A DNA stretch of 16,158 nucleotides from assembly GCA_029098065.1 (NCBI GenBank), contig JAQXNP010000179.1, positions 1 through 16,158 on the forward strand, read 5' to 3'. This stretch comes from Clostridiales bacterium (GTDB lineage Bacteria; Bacillota; Clostridia; Oscillospirales; Oscillospiraceae). The notes below the pieces were generated by a model. That model had not been told where the DNA came from. It searched no databases and saw nothing but the letters and a program-made list of their open reading frames with translations. Both the position numbers and the translations under genes were made by a program. This document shows, in pieces, positions 1-6,306 of this stretch (positions are counted from its first letter, which is position 1; each line of letters opens with the position of its first letter).

Positions 1-1818
1 TACGATGTGGACGGCATCACCGCCACCTGCCTGATGACCAGCTTCCTCCGGGGAGAGGGAGGGAAGGTGATCCCCTATATCCCCAACCGGCTGGAGGAGG
101 GCTACGGCCTCAACCGGGGCGCGGTGGAAAAGCTGAAGAACCAGGGGGCCGCGCTGGTGGTCACGGTGGACTGCGGCATCACCGCCGTGGAAGAGGCGGG
201 GTATGCCGCTTCTCTGGGCCTGGATGTCATCATCACCGACCACCACGAGTGCAAGGAGACGCTCCCCGCCGCCGTCGCGGTGGTGGACCCCCACCGAGGC
301 GACTGCCCGTATCCTTTCAAGCACCTGGCGGGAGTTGGGGTGGCTCTGAAGGTGTGCATGGCGTTGGCCGGTCCGGCCCGGACGGAGGAACTGATGGCCC
401 GGGAGGCCGATCTGTGCGCCCTGGGTACCGTGGCTGATGTGATGGAGCTCACCGATGAGAACCGCACCATTGTCCGCCGGGGGCTGGAGGCCCTGGCCCG
501 GACCGGGCGCCCGGGGCTGCGGGCCCTGCTCCGGGAGGCGGGGGCCGAGGGCAAGGCCGTCTCTTCCACCTCGATCGGGTATACGCTGGCCCCCCGGATC
601 AATGCCGCCGGACGGATGGGCCGCTCCGAGGTGGCGGAGGAGCTGCTGCTCACCCGGGATCCGGCCAGGGCCGAGGGGCTGGCCCGGGAGCTGTGCGCCC
701 TCAACCGGGAGAGGCAGGAGCTGGAGGGGGAGATTTTCGCCCAGTGCGATCTGCTGGTGGACACCCTCCCCGCCGGGGAACGTGACGCTCTGGTTCTGGC
801 GGGAAAGGACTGGCACCAGGGCGTGGTCGGCATTGTGGCCTCCCGCCTGACGGAGAAGTATGGGGTTCCGGCTTTCATGATCTGCATTCAGGACGGGAGG
901 GGAAAGGGCTCCTGCCGGTCCTGCGGCGGGCTGAACCTCTTTTCCCTGCTGGAGGGCTGCGGCGACCTGCTGGAGTCCTTCGGCGGCCATGAGCTGGCGG
1001 CGGGCTTCACGATCAGTGAGGAAAATATCCCCGCCTTCCGCACCCGGATCAACCGGCTGGTCCGGGAGCGCCGGGAGAGCGCCGGGGCAGCTCCGTCCCT
1101 GACGGTGGACTGTGTTCTGGACGGCCCGGAGCTGCTCAGTCAGGGGGAGATCGAGCAGCTCTCCCTGCTGGAACCCTACGGGCCGGGCAACCCCAAGCCG
1201 GTGTTCCGCCTGGACCGATGCGCTGTGGCGGGTCTGACCCAGGTGGGAAATGGGAAACATATGAAGTTGAAGCTGGCCTCCGGGGACCGGAACCTGGATG
1301 CCATTTTCTTCTCCGCTACGGCGGAGGAGGCGGGGATCACCTCCGGAGACCGGGTGGATGTGTGCTTTTACCCCCAGATCAACGAGTACCGGGGTTGGCG
1401 GAATGTGCAGCTCCAGCTCTGTGACCTGCGGTCGGCCCGGACCCGGGCCCAGGCGGAGGAGGAGCTCTTCCGGCGGTTCATGGAGGGGGAGAGCCTCTCC
1501 CGGGCGGAGGCCGCTGCCCTGCTGCCCTCCCGGCAGGAATTTGCCAATCTGTGGCGCTATCTCCGGGCCAGGCAGAGCGGCGGATACATCGAGGATACCG
1601 CCCAGCGGCTGGCTAGGAACGTGGCCCGGTCCTTCGGAATTCGGGAGACCTTCATGCGCACCCAGGTGTGCCTGGCGGTCTTTCACGACCGGGGGCTCAT
1701 CCGGATGGAGCGGACTGCCGACCATCTGCGCATTCAGGTCCGGGACACCGGAGAGAAGGTGGACCTGGAGAGCGCCGCGCTCATGCGCCAGCTCCGGCAT
1801 ATGGCCGGAGACGACTGA
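1..1818 (+). CDS. recJ: RecJ single-stranded-DNA 5'-3' exonuclease, 5'-truncated by window edge
   Basis: RecJ degrades single-stranded DNA 5' to 3' in recombination and repair in the cytoplasm. The frame is already open at base 1, so the start lies upstream; 605 residues are visible. Numbering from base 1, the phosphoesterase motifs are DVDG at 2-5 (the end of the usual DYDVDG), TVDCGIT around 55-61 and the DHH triad at 80-82, followed by HLAGVGVA and the LGTVADV segment. The DHHA1 part shows GKDWHQGVVGIVASRL and GGHELAAGF. After the nucleic-acid-binding domain there is a C-terminal extension of about 130 residues, as in Firmicutes RecJ. By family length perhaps 60-90 N-terminal residues are missing. 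It ends TGA 19 bases before the rel ATG, so the two are probably cotranscribed. The Firmicutes order is often recJ-apt-rel; no apt lies between them here. Family assignment is secure. Confidence 0.95.
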   Translation, partial: YDVDGITATCLMTSFLRGEGGKVIPYIPNRLEEGYGLNRGAVEKLKNQGAALVVTVDCGITAVEEAGYAASLGLDVIITDHHECKETLPAAVAVVDPHRGDCPYPFKHLAGVGVALKVCMALAGPARTEELMAREADLCALGTVADVMELTDENRTIVRRGLEALARTGRPGLRALLREAGAEGKAVSSTSIGYTLAPRINAAGRMGRSEVAEELLLTRDPARAEGLARELCALNRERQELEGEIFAQCDLLVDTLPAGERDALVLAGKDWHQGVVGIVASRLTEKYGVPAFMICIQDGRGKGSCRSCGGLNLFSLLEGCGDLLESFGGHELAAGFTISEENIPAFRTRINRLVRERRESAGAAPSLTVDCVLDGPELLSQGEIEQLSLLEPYGPGNPKPVFRLDRCAVAGLTQVGNGKHMKLKLASGDRNLDAIFFSATAEEAGITSGDRVDVCFYPQINEYRGWRNVQLQLCDLRSARTRAQAEEELFRRFMEGESLSRAEAAALLPSRQEFANLWRYLRARQSGGYIEDTAQRLARNVARSFGIRETFMRTQVCLAVFHDRGLIRMERTADHLRIQVRDTGEKVDLESAALMRQLRHMAGDD

Positions 1819-1837
1819 GGAAAGGAGAGAGGCGACC

Positions 1838-4072
1838 ATGGATCCTATTTTGGAACGATATCAGGCTCTGGAGGACAAGATCCGGGCATACAATCCCAAC
1901 CTGGACACCAAGCGGCTGTTCGACGCCTTTTCCTTTGCCGATAACGCCCACTCGGGCCAGCTGCGCAAGAGCGGGGAGCCCTACATTATTCATCCGCTGG
2001 CGGTGGCCGAGATCGTGGCCGAGCTGGAGCTGGACACCGATTCCATCATTGCCGCCCTTCTCCACGACACCATCGAGGATACCGGGGCCACCCACGAGGA
2101 CATCGCCAAGCGCTTCGGCGAGCCGGTGGCCCAGCTGGTGGAGGGCGTCACCAAGCTGACACGGGTGCAGTATATCTCCAAGGAAGAGGAGCAGATGGAG
2201 AACCTGCGGAAGATGCTCATGGCCATGGCCAAGGACAGCCGGGTGATCCTCATCAAGATCTGCGACCGCCTTCACAATATGCGCACCATGGAGTACCAGT
2301 CCGCCCGGAAGCAGCGGGAAAAGGCACTGGAGACCATGGAGATCTACGCCCCCATTGCCCACCGTCTGGGCATGCAGCGCATCAAGTGGGAGCTGGAGGA
2401 CACCTCCCTGAAGTATCTGGACCCCGTGGGCTATCAGGAGATCGCCGATGAGCTGGCCGCCCGCTCCTCCGCCCATGAGGAGTTTCTGGCCGGGATTCAG
2501 AAAAAGATTCAGGACAGGATGGACGCCGAGCATATCAAATGCAAGGTCTACGGCCGGGTGAAGCACATATATTCCATTTACCGGAAGATGTATGCCCAGA
2601 ACAAGACGCTGGACGAGATTTTTGACCTCTACGCCTTCCGGGTCATTGTGGAGGACGTGCCCACCTGCTACTATGTGCTGGGGTGCATCCACGATATGTT
2701 CAACCCGGTGCTGGGGCGGTTCAAGGACTACATCTCCACGCCCAAGCCCAACGGGTATCAGTCCCTCCACACCACCGTCATCGGCCGGGAGGGCATCCCC
2801 TTCGAGGTGCAGATCCGCACTGAGGAAATGCACAACACCGCCGAATACGGCATCGCGGCCCACTGGAAGTATAAACAGGGCATGGCCAATACCAAGCTGG
2901 GCACCGAGGAGGCTTTCGAGTGGGTGCGCAAGCTGCTGGAAAGCCAGCAGGACGCCGACCCGGACGAGTTTGTCCGCACCCTGAAAGTGGACATGTTCGC
3001 CGACGAGGTCTTTGTCTTTACCCCTCAGGGAGATGTGAAGAGCCTCCCTGCCGGGGCCACCCCCATCGACTTCGCCTATTCCATCCACTCCGCCGTGGGC
3101 AACCACATGACGGGAGCCAAGGTCAACGGCCGCATCGTCCCCTTTGACACTGAGCTGAAATCGGGAGACATTGTGGAGGTTATCACGTCCAAAGCCGCCC
3201 ACGGCCCCAGCCGGGACTGGCTCAAGCTGTGCAAATCCAACGAGGCCCGGAACAAGATCCGCCAATGGTTCAAAAAGGAGCGCCGGGAGGAGAACATCGC
3301 CACCGGACGGGCCCTCTTTGAGTCGGAACTGAAGCACCAGGGTCTCTCTCTGGCGGAGATCACGCAGGAGGAGGTCCTTCCCATCCTGCTGAGGAAGGCG
3401 CGCTACGGCACCCTGGACGAGCTTTACAACGCCATCGGCTACGGCGGCACCTCCGCGGTGAAGGCAGTGGCCCGGATGCGGGACGAGTATGTCCGCCTGG
3501 GCAAAGCGGAGGCGGAAAAGGCCGCCGCCGCTCAGCTGGCCGCCCAGACCGGCGGCGTCATCATGCCTTCCTCCACGGTGAACTCCGCCCCTCAGAAGAC
3601 CGCGCCCCGCCACTCCCAGTCGGGCATCATTGTGGAGGGCCTGGACAACTGTATGGTGAAGTTCGCCAAATGCTGCACCCCGGTGCCGGGGGACCCGGTG
3701 GTGGGCTTCATCACCCGGGGGTTCGGCGTGTCGGTCCACCGTGCCGACTGTCCCAACGCCCAGCCGGGAAACCGCAAGCCGGAGGAGGCGGGCCGCTGGG
3801 TAAAAGTGGACTGGGTGGCGGGCGATCTGCCCGGCTACAAGACCTCCCTGGAACTCTCCGCCAAGGACCGGGACGGGCTGACCCTGGATGTGGCCATGGC
3901 CCTGTCCGCGGCCAAGGTGAAGGTATCCTCCCTGTCGGCCAGGGCCATGCCCGACGGCTACGCTGTGGTGTCGGTGGTAGTGGAGGTCAGGGACCGGGAC
4001 GAGCTGACCAATGTGATCAACAAGCTGGGACAGATCCAGAGCGTCTATCAGGTGAAGCGCTCGGTGGGATGA
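1838..4072 (+). CDS. relA: Bifunctional (p)ppGpp synthetase/hydrolase (Rel/SpoT family)
   Basis: Makes and degrades the alarmone (p)ppGpp in the stringent response; cytoplasmic and ribosome-associated. The 744-residue length is normal for a long RSH protein. Visible parts: HD hydrolase domain with H52 and H76-D77 in HDTIEDT; synthetase domain with GRVKHIYSIYRKM, RFKD at 294-297, the PKPNGYQSLHT segment and EVQIRTEEMHNTAEYGIAAHWKYK-type core; TGS domain from about 391; a conserved Cys pair at C612-C613; and a C-terminal ACT domain from about 668. The RFKD signature (RxKD rather than the ExDD of monofunctional RelA) together with the intact HD site indicates both activities. The frame is open upstream to 1298, but the ATG at 1838 follows an AAAGGAGAG site at 1821-1829 and gives the expected N-terminus, so it is the start. 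A 66-base gap without a T-run terminator follows. Confidence 0.96.
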   Translation: MDPILERYQALEDKIRAYNPNLDTKRLFDAFSFADNAHSGQLRKSGEPYIIHPLAVAEIVAELELDTDSIIAALLHDTIEDTGATHEDIAKRFGEPVAQLVEGVTKLTRVQYISKEEEQMENLRKMLMAMAKDSRVILIKICDRLHNMRTMEYQSARKQREKALETMEIYAPIAHRLGMQRIKWELEDTSLKYLDPVGYQEIADELAARSSAHEEFLAGIQKKIQDRMDAEHIKCKVYGRVKHIYSIYRKMYAQNKTLDEIFDLYAFRVIVEDVPTCYYVLGCIHDMFNPVLGRFKDYISTPKPNGYQSLHTTVIGREGIPFEVQIRTEEMHNTAEYGIAAHWKYKQGMANTKLGTEEAFEWVRKLLESQQDADPDEFVRTLKVDMFADEVFVFTPQGDVKSLPAGATPIDFAYSIHSAVGNHMTGAKVNGRIVPFDTELKSGDIVEVITSKAAHGPSRDWLKLCKSNEARNKIRQWFKKERREENIATGRALFESELKHQGLSLAEITQEEVLPILLRKARYGTLDELYNAIGYGGTSAVKAVARMRDEYVRLGKAEAEKAAAAQLAAQTGGVIMPSSTVNSAPQKTAPRHSQSGIIVEGLDNCMVKFAKCCTPVPGDPVVGFITRGFGVSVHRADCPNAQPGNRKPEEAGRWVKVDWVAGDLPGYKTSLELSAKDRDGLTLDVAMALSAAKVKVSSLSARAMPDGYAVVSVVVEVRDRDELTNVINKLGQIQSVYQVKRSVG

Positions 4073-4138
4073 GCGCCTGAATACGGAGCAGGTCGGGCCG
4101 CCCTGCGCGCGGCCTGCAAAAGAGATGGAGAGACAGAT

Positions 4139-4318
4139 ATGGATGAACAGGAATTGACCGCCCGCTTCTCAGCCGCCTTCGGCGGCGGGGAGAGACTGCG
4201 CCGGGAACTGCGGCTCTCTGAGGAGGAGGCCCGCTGGGCCCGGACGCATTATCCCGCGACCCTCACCCCGTTGGGGGATGGGTGGTACGATATGGAATTT
4301 CAGGGGGCGTATTGCTGA
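4139..4318 (+). CDS. Small uncharacterised protein, 59 aa, translationally coupled to the ATP-grasp ligase
   Basis: I do not recognise this protein. It is a 59-codon frame with ATG at 4139, a GGAG site at 4127-4130 eight bases upstream, and a TGA at 4316-4318 that overlaps the next gene's ATG by one base (TGATG). The N-terminal half is charged and probably helical (MDEQELTARF..., LRRELRLSEEEARWAR); the C-terminal part, TLTPLGDGWYDMEFQGAYC, is Gly/aromatic-rich and ends in the protein's only Cys. There is no signal peptide or membrane segment. Coupling and a plausible RBS argue for a real gene; its reading frame also explains an otherwise empty 245-base gap. It could be a partner, regulator or carrier for the ligase. 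It lacks the zinc-binding Cys pairs and EDWGE tail of LysW-type carrier proteins, so that identity is not supported. A non-coding leader remains possible. Confidence 0.6.
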   Translation: MDEQELTARFSAAFGGGERLRRELRLSEEEARWARTHYPATLTPLGDGWYDMEFQGAYC

Positions 4319-5529
4319 TGGATCAGCCGTTTGTTCCGCTCCTTCTGGGGTCGGACATCAATGTATATTCTATGGCCCGGGCCTTTCACGAGGCCTACGG
4401 CATCAAAACAGTGGCCTACGGGATGTATCCCTCGGGGCCCTGTTACGGAAGCTCTATTATTGACTACCGGGTGAGCGAGCGCAACGATGAGCCCGAAGCG
4501 GTGCTGGAGAACGTCCGGCATGTGGCGACGGAGTTTCCGGACAAGACCATCCTTCTGCTGGGCTGCGGAGACAACTACTTGACCTCCATCGCGGAGAATC
4601 TGCCCAGGTTCCCGGACAACGTGGTGGCGCCCTATGTCTCCCTGGAGCAGATGGAGGGCCTGATCCACAAGGAGCGGTTCTATGCGCTCTGCGAGCAGTA
4701 CGGTATCGACCACCCGGACACGTTCGTCTGCAAAAAGGAGATGGGCCACGACTTTGACCTGCCGTTCAGCGGCCCCTTCGTGGTGAAGCCGGCTGAGTCG
4801 GCCACCTACTGGGATCACCCCTTCCCCACCCAGAAAAAGGCCTATATCCTCCAGACCCGGGCCGAGGTGGATCAGGTCATTGATGATATTTACGGCCACG
4901 GCTATGAGGATTCGCTCATCATCCAGAACTTTATCCCCGGCGGGGATGAGAATATGCGGGTGCTGACCTGTTACTCCGACGGCAGCGGAAAGGTGCGGCT
5001 CATGTGCCTGGGACACGTGCTGCTGGAAGAGCATACCCGCCACGGCATCGGAAACCACGCCGTCATCATCACCGAGCCCAATGATGAGCTGTGCGAGACC
5101 TTCCGGCGATTTCTGGAGGGAATCCATTTCACGGGGTTTTCCAATTTCGACATCAAATACGATTGCCGGGACGGAAAGTTCAAGGCATTTGAGATCAATT
5201 GCCGCCAGGGCCGGAGCAACTACTATGTCACCGGCGCGGGCTATAATCTGGCCAGATTTCTGGTGGAGGACCGGGTGTTCCACCGGGAGCAGCCCCTGGT
5301 CATCCCGCAGAACCGCCACCTGTGGTGGTCCATCCCCAGGAAGGTCGCCTACGACTATATTCCCAAACGGATCCACCCGGAGATGAAGGAACTGGAGAAG
5401 GCGGGGAAGGCGGTCAATCCCCTGTGGTATTCCGCCGACCGCGCTCTGATGCACAAGCTGCGGGTGTGGCGGATCCAGCGGCGTCAATTCAAGTGGTACG
5501 CCGACTCCATGGAAAGACCGGCGGACTGA
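4318..5529 (+). CDS. ATP-grasp carboxylate-amine ligase, D-aspartate-ligase-like
   Basis: ATP-grasp enzymes join a carboxylate to an amine through an acyl-phosphate. The 403-residue protein has an N-terminal segment (LLLGSDINVYSMARAFHEAY) that recalls from memory the D-aspartate ligase of Enterococcus faecium, which adds D-Asp to the side chain of residue 3 of the peptidoglycan precursor. ATP-grasp landmarks are FVVKPAES with K157, IIQNFIPGGDENMRV, and the metal-binding FEINCRQGRSN with E292, N294 and N301. The C-terminus (about 340-403) is basic and aromatic. The frame is open further upstream (to 4282), but ATG 4318 is preferred: it overlaps the TGA of the small gene and follows a CAGGGGGC site near 4301-4308. 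No signal or membrane segment, so cytoplasmic. The racemase 54 bases downstream could supply its D-amino acid. Fold is confident; substrate is inferred. Confidence 0.85.
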   Translation: MDQPFVPLLLGSDINVYSMARAFHEAYGIKTVAYGMYPSGPCYGSSIIDYRVSERNDEPEAVLENVRHVATEFPDKTILLLGCGDNYLTSIAENLPRFPDNVVAPYVSLEQMEGLIHKERFYALCEQYGIDHPDTFVCKKEMGHDFDLPFSGPFVVKPAESATYWDHPFPTQKKAYILQTRAEVDQVIDDIYGHGYEDSLIIQNFIPGGDENMRVLTCYSDGSGKVRLMCLGHVLLEEHTRHGIGNHAVIITEPNDELCETFRRFLEGIHFTGFSNFDIKYDCRDGKFKAFEINCRQGRSNYYVTGAGYNLARFLVEDRVFHREQPLVIPQNRHLWWSIPRKVAYDYIPKRIHPEMKELEKAGKAVNPLWYSADRALMHKLRVWRIQRRQFKWYADSMERPAD

Positions 5530-5536
5530 CCGGAAA

Positions 5537-5553
5537 CCGGGCGAGAGGCCCGG
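5537..5553 (+). other. Small GC hairpin between ATP-grasp and racemase genes
   Basis: A 6-bp perfect stem, CCGGGC (5537-5542) with GCCCGG (5548-5553) and a GAGAG loop, lies in the 54-base gap. No T-run follows, so it is not an intrinsic terminator. It may only reflect GC-rich sequence. Confidence 0.35.
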
Positions 5554-5583
5554 ATATGCGCGGCGGACAGAAAGGAGCCGGAA

Positions 5584-6288
5584 TTGGCAAAAGGAAAACT
5601 TGGCGTGCTGGGCGGCCTGGGTCCCCAGGCGACCCAGGTGTTTTATCAGCGGGTGCTGGATCTGACCGACGCCAGCAGAGATCAGGAGCATATCCCCACG
5701 CTCATCTTCAGCGATACCCAGATGCCTGACCGGACGAAGGCCATTCTTTCGGGGGACACCAGGGCGGTGGAGGAACGGCTTCTGGCCGATGCGAGGCTGC
5801 TGGAGGAATGGGGGGCGGCGGCCATCGCCATCCCCTGCAACACCGCCCATGCGTTCGTTCCCGGACTTCAGGCCAAGCTGAAGGTTCCTGTGATCAACAT
5901 GGTCGCCGGGACCGCCGCCGAGCTGAAGGCCGCGGGGGTGAAACGGGCGGGCATCCTGGCCACCGACGGAACGATTGGCCTGGGGCTCTATCGGAATGCC
6001 TGTGCCGCGGCGGGGATAGAGACGGTTGACCCGCCTCCGGAGATCCAGCGGCTGGTCATGTCGGTGATCTATGATGAGATCAAACAGGGAAAGAAAGGCA
6101 GCTGGGAGAAATTTGCCGTCATTGACGGATTTCTCCGGGACGCGGGATGTGACAGGGGGGTGCTGGCCTGTACCGAGCTGTCGGTTTTCCGGGAGCAGCA
6201 TGCCCTTTCTGACTTTTATCTGGATGCCATGGACGTGCTGGCCCGCCGGTGCGTGACGGCCTGCGGCTACCCGCTCCGGCATCCATAA
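5584..6288 (+). CDS. Aspartate/glutamate racemase family protein
   Basis: PLP-independent racemases of this family interconvert L- and D-Asp or Glu with two catalytic cysteines. The 234-residue protein has GGLGPQAT near the N-terminus (canonical GGxGPxAT), the first catalytic Cys at C85 in PCNTAH and the second at C196 in ACTELS, so the active site looks intact. Family length is about 230, so it is complete. The start is TTG at 5584, six bases after AAAGGAG (5571-5577); no closer ATG is in frame. The GGxGPxAT/PCNT/CTE signature is closer to aspartate racemases (RacD/YgeA-type) than to MurI, so supply of D-Asp is my first guess, D-Glu the second. It sits between an ATP-grasp ligase and a Mur ligase fusion, which fits provision of a D-acidic residue for that operon. 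Cytoplasmic. Confidence 0.88.
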   Translation: MAKGKLGVLGGLGPQATQVFYQRVLDLTDASRDQEHIPTLIFSDTQMPDRTKAILSGDTRAVEERLLADARLLEEWGAAAIAIPCNTAHAFVPGLQAKLKVPVINMVAGTAAELKAAGVKRAGILATDGTIGLGLYRNACAAAGIETVDPPPEIQRLVMSVIYDEIKQGKKGSWEKFAVIDGFLRDAGCDRGVLACTELSVFREQHALSDFYLDAMDVLARRCVTACGYPLRHP

Positions 6289-6294
6289 AAAATT

Positions 6295-6300
6295 GAGGTG
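6295..6300 (+). promoter_or_regulatory. RBS that fixes the start of the Mur ligase fusion
   Basis: GAGGTG six bases before ATG 6307. The GTG at 6298 is also in frame, but it is part of this Shine-Dalgarno and has none of its own, so ATG 6307 is the likely start. Confidence 0.7.
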
Positions 6301-6306
6301 AATAGA

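Noticed and set aside
1298..1837. Upstream extension of the rel frame into recJ.
   Set aside because: This stretch is recJ in another frame; the ATG at 1838 has a good RBS and gives the family N-terminus.
1781..3739. A 652-codon open frame on the - strand opposite rel.
   Set aside because: Antisense shadow of a clear rel gene; the composition is typical of such shadows and no domain is recognisable.
4088..4117. Hairpin GGCCGC/GCGGCC (4096-4101, 4109-4114) after rel as a terminator.
   Set aside because: Six-base stem only and followed by CAAAAGAG, with no T-run.
4139..4318. The small protein as a LysW/ArgW-type amino-group carrier.
   Set aside because: It has no zinc-binding Cys pairs and ends in AYC instead of EDWGE; the other genes of that pathway are not in the window.
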